A stretch of 64,000 nucleotides of DNA from Nocardioides cavernaquae (GCF_003600895.1 NZ_QYRP01000002.1:2604001-2668000); one strand, 5' to 3'; shown: positions 28,303 to 36,971, counted from the stretch's first letter. The notes: generated from the letters alone by a model not told the origin. Numbers and translations: made by a program.

Positions 28303-29028
28303 TCAGTCGCGCGGCCGCATCGGCCACATCGAGGCCCGGTAGTCGTCGTACGCCGCGCGGAGCGCCTCGCCCGGCCAGTCCGCAGGCTGGAGCGCCGGCG
28401 GGAGGAGCGGGTCGCCCTGCAGGTGCCTGACCATGGCGGCGACGAGGGTGAACCGGTCAGCGGGGGAGTCGAGCGTGCCCGGCAGCGCGACCAGAAGGTC
28501 ACGCCCGTAGGCCGCCCACTCCTCGAGGTCCCACAGCTCAGCGGCGAGCGTCGCCGGATCGCCGAGGGGCCGGCTCTCGAAGCACTGTGACACGGCCAGC
28601 AGCTCGGGTGGCCAGCCGCGACGCAGGTTTGCCGGACGGGTCCAGACGCCTTCGCGCAGCTCTGCGACCCGCATGTCCTGCAGCTGGGCCCGGAGGGCAG
28701 CGCGATCTGCGGCGCTCCGGCCCGTCGCGGTCACGATTGCCATCTCCCAGGTGCCCTCCCAGGGTCGGGTCTCGGGGTGGTGCACCTCGTCGACCCGCTG
28801 CTGGCGGGCGATGAGCCGCTCGCTGAGCGTGTACGCCGCGTCCTCGCGCAGCAGGTCGCCGCGCGTGACCATGCGGGAGAGCGCGGCCCGCGTGGCAGTC
28901 TCGGTGAACCCGAGGACCTCCATCCCGGCAACCAGCGCCGAGGCGTGGAGCGTCGGGGGATGGGTCGCCATCAACGCGGTGAGCACCGCGGAGCGTGCGG
29001 ACACCGGTCGGAGCAGCGGCTGTGACAT
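28303..29028 (-). CDS. PaaX family transcriptional regulator
   Basis: The 241-residue protein has an N-terminal winged helix (LHASALVAGMEVLGFTETATRAALSRMV) and the PaaX central and C-terminal domains (WEGTWEMAIVT, LRRGWPPELLA). PaaX proteins repress aromatic acid or related acyl-CoA degradation genes and are released by acyl-CoA thioesters. Here the divergent crotonase-SDR operon is the obvious candidate target; the convergent acyl-CoA ligase could supply the inducer. The ATG lies 7 nt after TAAGAT. Confidence 0.9.
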   Translation of the reverse strand: MSQPLLRPVSARSAVLTALMATHPPTLHASALVAGMEVLGFTETATRAALSRMVTRGDLLREDAAYTLSERLIARQQRVDEVHHPETRPWEGTWEMAIVTATGRSAADRAALRAQLQDMRVAELREGVWTRPANLRRGWPPELLAVSQCFESRPLGDPATLAAELWDLEEWAAYGRDLLVALPGTLDSPADRFTLVAAMVRHLQGDPLLPPALQPADWPGEALRAAYDDYRASMWPMRPRD

Positions 29029-29035
29029 ACGTCGA

Positions 29036-29041
29036 ATCTTA
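29036..29041 (-). promoter_or_regulatory. -10 element of a leaderless paaX-like transcript
   Basis: On the minus strand TAAGAT ends 7 nt before the ATG at 29028. The 54-nt divergent spacer to the crotonase gene would hold both promoters and any PaaX operator. Confidence 0.5.
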
Positions 29042-29082
29042 CACACTCGACACGGCTGCAGGAGAAGTGCAATGCTGGCCCC

Positions 29083-29775
29083 ATGCCTGAACTGACACGT
29101 CGCGGGGACGTCTTCGTCCTCGACATCAGCAACACCCCCGACGGTGACCACCGCTTCACCTACGACCGGATCGCGGCGCTCGACGCAGCGCTGACCGAGG
29201 TCGAGTCGAGCGCCGGTCCGGCCGCGCTCGTGATCACCGCGCAGGGCAAGTTCTTCTCGAACGGCCTGGTCCCTGAGCTCTTCGTCGAGCCTGGCTACAC
29301 CGCGTCGTACCAGCGGCTCCTGGCGCGCTTCCTCGTGACCGAGCTCCCGACGGTCGGCGCGCTCAACGGACACACGTATGCCGGTGCACTCCTGTTCGCG
29401 CTGGCGTTCGACGAGCGCTACGCCCGCACCGAGCGTGGCTTCCTCTGCCTGCCCGAAGCGCAGATCAAGGTCCCGTTCACCACCGGGTTGGCCGCCGTCG
29501 TCATGGCCCGCCTGTCGCCCCAGGTCGCCCACCGCGCGATGGTCCTCTCGCACCGCTTCGACGCCGTCTCGGCGCTCGAGGCCGGGCTGATCGATGGGTC
29601 GGCACCCGTGGAGGAGCTCCTCGAGACGGCAGTCGCGCGCGCCGCCGAGCTCGCTCCGCTGCGTGGCCCGGTCCTCGCCTCCATCAAGAACGCCCGCTAC
29701 GCGGGCGTCGTCGACTCATTGCACCGCACCGAACAGCTCACCATCGCCACTGACTCAGAGGGAGCCACCGCATGA
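29083..29775 (+). CDS. Enoyl-CoA hydratase/isomerase (crotonase) family protein
   Basis: The 230-residue protein has the crotonase fold with first oxyanion-hole region ALVITAQGKFFSNGL and second region TVGALNGHTYAGALLFALAFDERYA. At the position of the second hydratase glutamate the sequence reads LPEAQIKVPF, which suits an isomerase (ECI-like) at least as well as a hydratase. It starts at an ATG with AATGCT ending 6 nt upstream and overlaps the SDR gene by 4 nt (ATGA). Confidence 0.88.
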   Translation: MPELTRRGDVFVLDISNTPDGDHRFTYDRIAALDAALTEVESSAGPAALVITAQGKFFSNGLVPELFVEPGYTASYQRLLARFLVTELPTVGALNGHTYAGALLFALAFDERYARTERGFLCLPEAQIKVPFTTGLAAVVMARLSPQVAHRAMVLSHRFDAVSALEAGLIDGSAPVEELLETAVARAAELAPLRGPVLASIKNARYAGVVDSLHRTEQLTIATDSEGATA

Positions 29776-30623
29776 CCGAGAAGAGCCTCCAGGGACGCAC
29801 GATCCTCATGTCCGGCGGCAGCCGCGGCATCGGCCTCGCGATCGCCGTTGCGGCCGCGCGTGAGGGTGCCAACGTGGCGATCCTCGCCAAGACCGACGTC
29901 CCCGACCCGCGCCTGCCCGGCACGATCCACACCGCCGCGGCGGAGATCGAGGCCGCTGGCGGCCAGGCGCTGGCCATCGTGGGCGACGTGCGTGACGAGG
30001 AGTCGGTCGAGGGTGCCGTCGCGAAGACCGTCGAGCGCTTCGGCGGCATCGACATCGTGGTCAACAACGCCTCTGCCATCAACCTGGCCGGCACTGCTGA
30101 CCTCGCCATGAAGCGCTTCGACCTGATGATGGCGATCGAGCACCGCGGCACCTACCTGCTGACCAGCAAGGCGCTGCCGCACCTGGTCAACGGAGTGAAC
30201 CCGCACATCCTCTCGCTCTCGCCGCCGATCAACCTGGACCCCAAGTGGCTCGGCCCGCACCCGGGCTACACGCTGGCGAAGTACGGCATGTCCCTGCTGA
30301 CGCTCTCCTGGGCGGCGGAGTACGCCGAGGCAGGCGTCGCGTCCAACTGCCTGTGGCCCGAGACCCTGATCGCGACCGCGGCCGTGCAGAACCTGCTCGG
30401 TGGTGATGCGGCCATCGAGAAGTCGCGCACCCCTGAGATCGTCGCTGACGCTGCCGTCGAGATCCTGAAGAAGCCGTCGCGCGAGGTCACCGGCAACGCG
30501 TTCATCGACATCGATGTCCTCCGCGACGCGGGCGTGACCGACTTCAGCAAGTACGGCGGCACGGGCGAGCTCGAGTACGACCTCTTCGTCGACCCGCCGG
30601 CCGACGGCTCGCGCCCGGCCTGA
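29772..30623 (+). CDS. SDR family oxidoreductase (HSDL2-like)
   Basis: The 283-residue short-chain dehydrogenase has the cofactor loop SGGSRGIGLAIA and the NNAS motif. At the active site, Ser in SLSPP and YTLAK (the Y-x3-K pair, in GYTLAKYGMS) are present. The AKTDVPDPRLPGTIHTAAAEIEAAGG region is characteristic of the HSDL2-like branch, which has an N-x-P-type peroxisomal relative in animals. It is translationally coupled to the crotonase, so both probably act on the same acyl-CoA. Confidence 0.9.
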   Translation: MTEKSLQGRTILMSGGSRGIGLAIAVAAAREGANVAILAKTDVPDPRLPGTIHTAAAEIEAAGGQALAIVGDVRDEESVEGAVAKTVERFGGIDIVVNNASAINLAGTADLAMKRFDLMMAIEHRGTYLLTSKALPHLVNGVNPHILSLSPPINLDPKWLGPHPGYTLAKYGMSLLTLSWAAEYAEAGVASNCLWPETLIATAAVQNLLGGDAAIEKSRTPEIVADAAVEILKKPSREVTGNAFIDIDVLRDAGVTDFSKYGGTGELEYDLFVDPPADGSRPA

Positions 30624-30626
30624 CTC

Positions 30627-31139
30627 TCACCCCTGCTCGTACATCAGCGATCGAGGAGTGTCGAGGTGCTCTCCGGTCTCGATCAGCGTCTTGAGACCGG
30701 AGAGGATCATCGGCCACCCGCCGTACAGCTCGGCGTTGGCGCTCGGCGGCAGCTGGTCGTGGACCACGGTCAGCCGGCATGACGTCCCGACCGGCTCGAT
30801 CTCCCAGGTGACCCGGGTGGTCCCCTGCGCGCGGACCTCGTCGCTCCACAGCGCGGTGAAGGTCTGCACGAGCAGGCGCGGGGGATCGACGACCACGTTC
30901 TCACCGGAGGCGATCTCCACGCCGGGGGCGCTGGAGCGGTAGCTGGATCCCTGCTCCCAGGACGATTCAGGTGCCATCCCGAAGCTGTACGCCGCGCGCT
31001 GGGTCGGGTCGGTGATCGCCTCCCAGAGCCGCTCGGGAGTGGTCTTGATGAATATCTCGAAGACGGCGGTGTCGCCGACAGGCGCGGAGCCGTCCGCGAA
31101 CGAGACGACCTTGCGGTCCTGGCGGGTGTTCTCCTGCAT
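30627..31139 (-). CDS. SRPBCC (AHSA1-like) domain protein
   Basis: The 170-residue protein is a helix-grip START/AHSA1-like protein: FEIFIKTTPERLWEAITDP at the N-terminus, then TRVTWEIEP and the C-terminal long helix WPMILSGLKTLIETGE. It lies 3 nt after an ArsR-type regulator in the same operon. This regulator-SRPBCC pair is common in bacteria, where the SRPBCC protein probably binds a hydrophobic ligand. The ligand is unknown. Confidence 0.9.
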   Translation of the reverse strand: MQENTRQDRKVVSFADGSAPVGDTAVFEIFIKTTPERLWEAITDPTQRAAYSFGMAPESSWEQGSSYRSSAPGVEIASGENVVVDPPRLLVQTFTALWSDEVRAQGTTRVTWEIEPVGTSCRLTVVHDQLPPSANAELYGGWPMILSGLKTLIETGEHLDTPRSLMYEQG

Positions 31140-31142
31140 GGT

Positions 31143-31460
31143 TCAGTCCTCCAGTTGCTTCTTGAGCTCGGTGACCTTGTCGACCCACGGCTCGGCGTAC
31201 TTGCTCACCCAGCGGTCCTGGATGAGCCGGATGGGGACGGGATTGAGGAAGTGGAGCTTCTCGCGGCCGCGCTTGCGGGCGACGACGAGGCCGGCCTCCT
31301 CCAGCACCTTGAGGTGCTTCATCACGCCGAAGCGCGACATGTCGGTCTGCTGGGCGATGACCTGCTCGAGGGCACGGAGGGTCTGGCCGTCCTCGGCGAA
31401 GAGCGCATCGAGGAGCGCCCTCCGGGTCGGATCGGCGAGTGCCTTGAACACGGCGTCCAT
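31143..31460 (-). CDS. ArsR/SmtB-family transcriptional regulator
   Basis: The 105-residue winged-helix protein has FKALADPTRRALLDAL, typical of the ArsR N-terminus, and the recognition helix MSRFGVMKHLKVLEEAGLV. No Cys is present, so it is unlikely to sense thiophilic metals. It heads a two-gene operon with the SRPBCC gene. Its promoter contains a strong inverted repeat (31470-31493), indicating autorepression. Confidence 0.93.
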   Translation of the reverse strand: MDAVFKALADPTRRALLDALFAEDGQTLRALEQVIAQQTDMSRFGVMKHLKVLEEAGLVVARKRGREKLHFLNPVPIRLIQDRWVSKYAEPWVDKVTELKKQLED

Positions 31461-31466
31461 GACCCC

Positions 31467-31493
31467 ACCATAGGTGACCTTTTAGTCACCTAT
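31467..31493 (-). promoter_or_regulatory. arsR promoter with operator palindrome
   Basis: ATAGGTGAC (31470-31478) and GTCACCTAT (31485-31493) form a perfect 9-bp inverted repeat with a 6-nt spacer. It overlaps the -10 TATGGT (31472-31467), which ends 6 nt before the arsR ATG. Bound regulator would block RNA polymerase. Confidence 0.75.
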
Positions 31494-31498
31494 CAAGG

Positions 31499-32599
31499 TC
31501 AGGGCTGGATGGACAGGACGATGAATGCCGCGAGAAGCACCAGGTGCACGCCACCCTGGAGTGGCTTGGCGCGTCCAGGCACGACAGTCAGGATGCTGAC
31601 GATGGCGGTCATGAAGAGCAGGACGATCTGCATCGGTTCCAGCCCGAGGTGGAGGGGCCCGTCGAGCCAGATCGAGGCGACCGCGATGGCGGGGATGGTC
31701 AGCCCGATGCTCGCCATGGCCGAGCCCAGAGCCAGGTTCAGGCTGGTCTGCACCTTCTCCTGGGCGGCAGCGCGAGTGGCGGCGATCGACTCGGGCGCGA
31801 GGACCAGCACGGCGATCACCACACCGACAAAGGCGTGGGGGAAGCCGAGCGCCGCAACCCCGTCCTCGATCGCGTAGGACTCGATCTTGGCCAGTCCGAC
31901 CACGGACACCAGCGCCAGCATCAGCAGGCCCAGGCTGATCAGCGCCTGCCGGTCCGACGGAGGGTCGGCATGGCCGTCCCCGTCCTCGTCGATCGGCCCG
32001 CGACCGCTGGTCACCGGCATGAAGAAGTCGCGGTGGCGGATCGTCTGGGTGAACACGAAGAGGGCGTAGAGCGCGAGCGAGGCGCTCGCGGCAAAGGCGA
32101 GCTGCCCGGGCGCGAACTCCGGACCGGAGCTGCTCGTCGTGAACCTCGGCAGCACCAGGCAGACACCGGCGAGGGTGATCACGGTGGACAGCGCCGCGCC
32201 GGTCCCCTCCGGGTTGAACACGGCGAGGTGGTGCTTCAGGGAGCTGACCAGCAGGCACAGGCCGACGATGCCGTTGACGCTGATCATCACCGCGGCGAAG
32301 ACCGTGTCGCGTGCGAGGGTCGAGGTGTCCTCGCCGCCCGAGATCATCAGCGTGACGATCAACGCCACCTCGATCACCGTCACGGCCACCGCGAGCAGCA
32401 GCGAGCCGAACGGTTCGCCCACCCGGTGAGCAACGACCTCGGCGTGGTGGACCGCTGCAAGGACTGCGCCGACCAGGAAGAGCGCGATCGCCGCAGCAGC
32501 GAGCCCCTTGGGGTGGCTGCCCCAGATCGCGGCGAGCAGCGCGAACGAGGCAAGGGGTACGACTGTGGACCACGAGGGGCGTTGGCGCACGGCAGTCAT
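31499..32599 (-). CDS. chaA: Calcium/proton antiporter (ChaA/CaCA family)
   Basis: The 366-residue membrane protein has about 11 helices and the two inverted alpha-repeats of CaCA exchangers, each with an acidic ion-binding motif: VAVTVIEVALIVTLM in the first half and VLVLAPESIAATRAA in the second. A short acidic cytoplasmic loop (IDEDGDGHADPP) between halves could sense Ca2+. ChaA exports Ca2+, and in some bacteria Na+/K+, in exchange for protons. TAGGGT ends 6 nt before the ATG. Confidence 0.9.
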   Translation of the reverse strand: MTAVRQRPSWSTVVPLASFALLAAIWGSHPKGLAAAAIALFLVGAVLAAVHHAEVVAHRVGEPFGSLLLAVAVTVIEVALIVTLMISGGEDTSTLARDTVFAAVMISVNGIVGLCLLVSSLKHHLAVFNPEGTGAALSTVITLAGVCLVLPRFTTSSSGPEFAPGQLAFAASASLALYALFVFTQTIRHRDFFMPVTSGRGPIDEDGDGHADPPSDRQALISLGLLMLALVSVVGLAKIESYAIEDGVAALGFPHAFVGVVIAVLVLAPESIAATRAAAQEKVQTSLNLALGSAMASIGLTIPAIAVASIWLDGPLHLGLEPMQIVLLFMTAIVSILTVVPGRAKPLQGGVHLVLLAAFIVLSIQP

Positions 32600-32605
32600 G
32601 GCCAG

Positions 32606-32611
32606 ACCCTA
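32606..32611 (-). promoter_or_regulatory. -10 element of a leaderless chaA transcript
   Basis: On the minus strand TAGGGT ends 6 nt before the ATG at 32599. Confidence 0.5.
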
Positions 32612-32622
32612 CGGGCAGGTCC

Positions 32623-33249
32623 TCAGAAGCCGAGCGAGGCGGCCTTGAGTGCGGTGACGTGCGCGTCCGGGCCGTCGAAGGAGAGCCCGTGTGTCTGCTT
32701 GCGCCCGTAGAGGAAGAGCACGAGCTCACCCACGTCGCCCGACAGCACGACCGGGTTCGCGCCGCGGCGCAGCGTCATCGTGTCGCCGCTGTCGGTGCGT
32801 CGCAGGCGCACCGGGACGCCTGCGTTGACCACGAGCGAGCGCCCGAGCACCGGGAGTACCCGCCAGAGGGCGTTGCGCAGCCTGCGCGAGTGGACGCGGG
32901 GCTCCCAGCCCGGACGCGCGCGGCGTACGTCTTCGTGGTGCACGAAGAACTCGACCGTGTTCGCCAGGGAGTCGACGCCGGGCAGCGAGAGTGGCGACCA
33001 GGCGGTGCGGACGCGGTCGACAAGAGTGGCGAAGTCATGCTCCGCGGTGCGGTCGACCGCGCGGTCGTGGCGGTCTGCGAAGGCGGTCACCACGATGCCG
33101 ATCCCGTTGTGGGGTTGGCGATCACGCACCACGAGGTGGGCCATGAGGTGCCGCACGTCCCAGTCGCCGCTGAGGGTCGGAGCATCCGGGCCGACCGTGA
33201 GCGCCAGGTCGCAGAGCAGCTCGCGTTCGGTCCTGGCAGCGGAAGTCAC
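32623..33249 (-). CDS. TIGR03085 family metal-binding protein (DinB/MDMPI-like)
   Basis: The 208-residue protein has the N-terminal four-helix DinB/maleylpyruvate isomerase-like fold with TLSGDWDVRHLMAHLVVRDRQP and EFFVHHEDVRRA, in which His residues at three positions can bind a metal. The C-terminal half (NPVVLSGDVGELVLFLYGRK) matches the actinobacterial TIGR03085 pattern. It probably acts as a mycothiol- or other thiol-dependent enzyme, but that is family-level inference. TAGTCT ends 6 nt before the GTG. Confidence 0.87.
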   Translation of the reverse strand: MTSAARTERELLCDLALTVGPDAPTLSGDWDVRHLMAHLVVRDRQPHNGIGIVVTAFADRHDRAVDRTAEHDFATLVDRVRTAWSPLSLPGVDSLANTVEFFVHHEDVRRARPGWEPRVHSRRLRNALWRVLPVLGRSLVVNAGVPVRLRRTDSGDTMTLRRGANPVVLSGDVGELVLFLYGRKQTHGLSFDGPDAHVTALKAASLGF

Positions 33250-33255
33250 CGGCCC

Positions 33256-33261
33256 AGACTA
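33256..33261 (-). promoter_or_regulatory. -10 element of a leaderless TIGR03085 transcript
   Basis: On the minus strand TAGTCT ends 6 nt before the GTG at 33249. Confidence 0.5.
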
Positions 33262-33300
33262 AGCCGGGAAAATCCAGTGGGGAATGTCGGACCCCACTCC

Positions 33301-33306
33301 TAGAGT
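33301..33306 (+). promoter_or_regulatory. -10 element of the ABC exporter operon
   Basis: TAGAGT would start transcription near 33313, giving either a leaderless TTG start at 33313 or a 27-nt leader with AAGGA before the GTG at 33340. Confidence 0.45.
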
Positions 33307-33339
33307 TGCGACTTGCGTGAGGGACGGGGTCAAGGACAG

Positions 33340-35175
33340 GTGAGCAGCAGCGTGAGCACTCGGACGTCGACCTTGAGGGACGGCTTTGCCGTCATCGGTG
33401 TCGGGATCCGGCGCGAGCCGTGGATCTTCGCCGCGTCGACCCTCGGCAGCGTGCTGTTCGGCGCGTTGACCGTCGCCGATGCCTGGGTCCTGGGCTGGTC
33501 CACCGAGCACGCAGTCCTGCCCGCGTTCCGTGACGGCGAGATCTCGGCAGGCCTGCTCTGGGCGGTGCTCGCCCTCTTCGTCGGCGTCGCCATCCTGCGT
33601 GCGGTCGGCATCGTCGCCCGCCGCCTCGGCGCCGGCATCATGCAGTACCGGCTCCAGGCGCACGACCGACGTGCCGTCACCCGCCAGTACCTCCGCCTGC
33701 CCATGGAGTGGCACCAGCGGCACCCGACCGGCGAGCTGCTCTCCAACGCCAACTCGGATGTCGAAGCCGCCTGGAGCCCGATCGCGCCGCTCCCGATGGC
33801 CGTCGGCACGATCGTGATGATGGTGATCGCGATCGGGCAGATGCTCTTCGCCGACGTCGTCCTGGCCCTCGTCGGCCTGCTGGTCTTCCCGGCCGTCGTG
33901 CTGGCCAACGTCAGCTACCAGAAGGCCGCGTCCCCGCTGATGACGAAGGCGCAGGCCCTGCGCAGCGAGCTGAGCGGCATCGCGCACGAGTCGTTCGACG
34001 GCGCCCAGGTGGTCAAGACCCTCGGTCGCGAGACGGAGGAGACCGCGCGATTCGCCGAGGTCGCGCACGCCCTCCGCGACGTCTCGGTGCGCGCCGGCCG
34101 CGTCCGCGCGGCGTTCGACCCGGTGCTCGCCGCGCTGCCCAACCTCGGCGTCCTCATCGTCCTCGCCGTGGGTGTGGCGCGCGTGCGCAGCGGCCACACC
34201 GATCCGGGCGACGTCGTCACCATCGGCTACCTGCTGACGATCGTCTCGTTCCCGATCCGCTCGATCGGCTGGCTGCTCGGCGAGTTCCCGCGCAGCGTCG
34301 TTGGCTACGGCCGCGTCGCGCGCGTGCTGGCCGCCTCCGGCGAGATGCAGTACGGCGCCGCGCGCCTGGCCGCCACGGGCCCGGCCGCGCTCGAGGTCGA
34401 CCGCCTCTCCTACGCCTACGACGCTGCGGTGCCCGTGCTCTCGGACGTGAGCTTCGAGGTCGCGCCCGGGCGGTCGGTGGCCCTGGTGGGCGCGACCGCG
34501 GCGGGCAAGAGCACGCTCACCACGCTGATCACGCGGCTGGTCGACCCGGACGCGGGCGCGATCCGCGTGGACGGCACCGACCTGCGCGACCTGGCTCCGG
34601 CGGCACTGGCCGGTGCGGTGGCCGTGGTGCCGCAGACGGCCTTCCTGTTCGACGACACCGTGCGCGGCAACGTGACGCTCGGCGCGGCGATCGACGATGC
34701 CGAGGTGTGGGCCGCTCTGCGCACGGCGCAGGCCGATGGGTTCGTCGCAGCGCTGCCGCACGGCCTCGACACCCGCCTGGGCGAGCGCGGCACCAGCCTG
34801 AGCGGCGGCCAGCGCCAACGCGTCTCCCTGGCCCGCGCGGTGGTCCGCAAGCCGCGACTCCTCGTCCTGGACGACGCCACGTCGGCGGTCGACCCCGAGG
34901 TCGAGGCGCGCATCCTGTCCGCCCTGCGGGAGGACGCCGGCGACGGGGGAGCGACCCTGGTCGTGGTCGCCTACCGCAAGGCCACCATCGGTCTGGCCGA
35001 CGAGGTGCTCCACCTGGCGGACGGCCGCGTCGTCGACCGCGGCACGCACCAGGAGCTGCTCGACCGCTCACCCGTCTACGCCGACCTGGTCAACGCCTAC
35101 GAGACCGAGCCCGCCGCCCAGTCCGCCGCCCAGTCCGCCGCCCCGTCCGCTGCGCAGTCAGGGGAGGACGCATGA
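33340..35175 (+). CDS. ABC exporter half-transporter with degenerate ATPase site
   Basis: The 611-residue protein has six membrane helices then a nucleotide-binding domain. Walker A (GATAAGKST) and the LSGGQ signature are normal. The Walker B region reads LLVLDDATSAVD, with Asp replacing the catalytic Glu, and the switch region reads VVVAYRKAT, with Tyr replacing His. That marks the degenerate half of a heterodimeric exporter. Its partner overlaps by 4 nt. The C-terminus has four AAQS-like repeats. I chose the GTG at 33340, preceded by AAGGA; the frame is open to a TTG at 33313. Transported substrate unknown. Confidence 0.9.
   Translation: MSSSVSTRTSTLRDGFAVIGVGIRREPWIFAASTLGSVLFGALTVADAWVLGWSTEHAVLPAFRDGEISAGLLWAVLALFVGVAILRAVGIVARRLGAGIMQYRLQAHDRRAVTRQYLRLPMEWHQRHPTGELLSNANSDVEAAWSPIAPLPMAVGTIVMMVIAIGQMLFADVVLALVGLLVFPAVVLANVSYQKAASPLMTKAQALRSELSGIAHESFDGAQVVKTLGRETEETARFAEVAHALRDVSVRAGRVRAAFDPVLAALPNLGVLIVLAVGVARVRSGHTDPGDVVTIGYLLTIVSFPIRSIGWLLGEFPRSVVGYGRVARVLAASGEMQYGAARLAATGPAALEVDRLSYAYDAAVPVLSDVSFEVAPGRSVALVGATAAGKSTLTTLITRLVDPDAGAIRVDGTDLRDLAPAALAGAVAVVPQTAFLFDDTVRGNVTLGAAIDDAEVWAALRTAQADGFVAALPHGLDTRLGERGTSLSGGQRQRVSLARAVVRKPRLLVLDDATSAVDPEVEARILSALREDAGDGGATLVVVAYRKATIGLADEVLHLADGRVVDRGTHQELLDRSPVYADLVNAYETEPAAQSAAQSAAPSAAQSGEDA
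35113..35160 (+). repeat. 12-nt tandem repeat, four units, in the ABC gene 3' end
   Basis: The units GCCGCCCAGTCC (two perfect, then two diverged) encode A-A-Q-S, A-A-Q-S, A-A-P-S and A-A-Q-S near the protein C-terminus. Slippage could vary the number between strains. Confidence 0.75.
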
Positions 35176-36971
35176 GCACCACGACCTCCGAGCGCGTGGC
35201 CGGCACCGTCGACACCGGCGAGGAGCTTCCCGCTCTCCAGACCATCCGCCGCGGCATGGAGATCTCACCCGAGCTCCGCCAGGGCCTCGGTGTGACCCTG
35301 CTGCTCGCCCTCGTCGCGACGATCGGTCAGGTGGTCGTGCCGATCACGATCCAGCAGACGCTCGACCACGGCCTCGGTCCGGCCGGGCCGGACACCGGTT
35401 TCATGGTCCGCATGGGGCTGCTCGCCGCCGTCGCAATCCTGGCGACCGGCGTCGCGTCCTACGTCATGACGACGCGGCTGTTCACGCAGGCCGAGCGTGG
35501 CCTGGCGACGCTGCGGATCAAGGCGTTCCGCCATGTGCACGACCTGCCGTTGCTCACGCAGAACACCGAGCGTCGTGGTGCCCTCGTCTCGCGCGTCACC
35601 AGCGACGTCGACCAGGTCAGCCAGTTCCTGGTCTTCGGCGGCATCTTCGCGATCGTCAGCATCGGCCAGATCATCGTCGCGACGGTGATCATGCTCGTCT
35701 ACTCGTGGCAGCTGTGCCTGGTCGTGTGGCTCTGCTTCGCGCCGCTCTTCCTGAGCCTGCGCTGGTTCCAGCAGCGGCTCTCCGACGCCTACGGGACCGT
35801 CCGTCGCCAGGTCGGCGCCCTGCTCTCCGCGATCGCCGAGCCGGTCGTCGGTGCCACTGTGGTCCGTGCCTACGCCGTGCAGGACCGCACACAGCAACGC
35901 ATCGACGACGCGATCGCCGCGCACCAGTCCGCCAGCACCAAGGCCCAGGGGTTCACCGCGTTCTCGTTCTCGCTGGGCGGCCTGTCGGGTGGCCTGGCCA
36001 ACGCCGGAGTCCTGATCGTCGGCATCTGGCTGGGCTTCGCCGACCAGATCAGTGCGGGCGAGGTCATCGCCTTCGCGTTCCTCGTCACGCTCTTCGTGAT
36101 GCCGGTGCAGATGGGCACCCAGATCCTGACCGACGCACAGAACGCACTGGCCGGCTGGCGCCGCGTCATCGGCATCCTCGACACCCCGGCCGAGCTGGTC
36201 GACCCCGGTGCCGACGGTGCGGTGCTTCCGCGTGGCCCGATCGCCGTGGAGTTCCGCGACGTGGGCTTCGCCTACCCCGGTGGCCCGCCGGTGCTCCGTG
36301 ACATCGACCTGGCCATCGCCCCGGGCACCCGCGTGGCCGTCGTCGGCGAGACCGGGTCCGGCAAGTCGACCCTCGCCAAGCTGCTGACCCGGCTGATGGA
36401 CCCGACGGATGGCTCGGTGCTCCTCGACGACGTCGATGTCCGCCAGATCTCCAACGCCAGCCTGCGCCGTTCGGTCGTCCTGGTGCCGCAGGAGGGCTTC
36501 CTGATCGACGCCACGATCCGCGAGAACGCCCGATGGGGTCGCCTGGGTGCGACCGACTCCGAGATCCGCGAGTCGGCGATCGAGCTCGGGCTGGTCGACT
36601 GGCTCGACGGCCTTCCCCACGGCCTCGACACCGTCGTCGGTCAACGCGGCGAGTCGCTGAGTGCGGGGGAGCGGCAGCTCGTTGCTCTGCTCCGGGCCCA
36701 CCTGGTCGACCCCGACCTGCTGGTCCTCGACGAGGCCACGAGTGCTGTCGACCCGCAGCTGGAGATGCGCATGGCGCGGGCGCTCGAGCGGCTCATGTCG
36801 GGTCGCACCTCGGTGACGATCGCGCACCGGCTCAGCACCGCCGAGAACGCCGACGAGGTCGTCGTCGTCGACCGCGGCCGCATCGTGCAGCGCGGGCGCC
36901 ACCAGGACCTGGTCGCCGAGGGCGGGGTCTACGGCAACCTGCACGCGTCCTGGGTTGCCCAGCACGGCTGA
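35172..36971 (+). CDS. ABC exporter half-transporter with catalytic ATPase site
   Basis: The 599-residue half-transporter has six membrane helices and a nucleotide-binding domain with Walker A GETGSGKST, a consensus Walker B with catalytic Glu (LLVLDEATSAVD) and a switch His (TIAHRLST). Its signature motif is altered to LSAGE. It complements its upstream partner exactly: the site built from this Walker set and the partner's LSGGQ is fully consensus, the other is doubly degenerate. The ATG overlaps the partner's stop (ATGA). The substrate is not predictable; lipids, peptides or drugs are typical. Confidence 0.93.
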   Translation: MSTTTSERVAGTVDTGEELPALQTIRRGMEISPELRQGLGVTLLLALVATIGQVVVPITIQQTLDHGLGPAGPDTGFMVRMGLLAAVAILATGVASYVMTTRLFTQAERGLATLRIKAFRHVHDLPLLTQNTERRGALVSRVTSDVDQVSQFLVFGGIFAIVSIGQIIVATVIMLVYSWQLCLVVWLCFAPLFLSLRWFQQRLSDAYGTVRRQVGALLSAIAEPVVGATVVRAYAVQDRTQQRIDDAIAAHQSASTKAQGFTAFSFSLGGLSGGLANAGVLIVGIWLGFADQISAGEVIAFAFLVTLFVMPVQMGTQILTDAQNALAGWRRVIGILDTPAELVDPGADGAVLPRGPIAVEFRDVGFAYPGGPPVLRDIDLAIAPGTRVAVVGETGSGKSTLAKLLTRLMDPTDGSVLLDDVDVRQISNASLRRSVVLVPQEGFLIDATIRENARWGRLGATDSEIRESAIELGLVDWLDGLPHGLDTVVGQRGESLSAGERQLVALLRAHLVDPDLLVLDEATSAVDPQLEMRMARALERLMSGRTSVTIAHRLSTAENADEVVVVDRGRIVQRGRHQDLVAEGGVYGNLHASWVAQHG

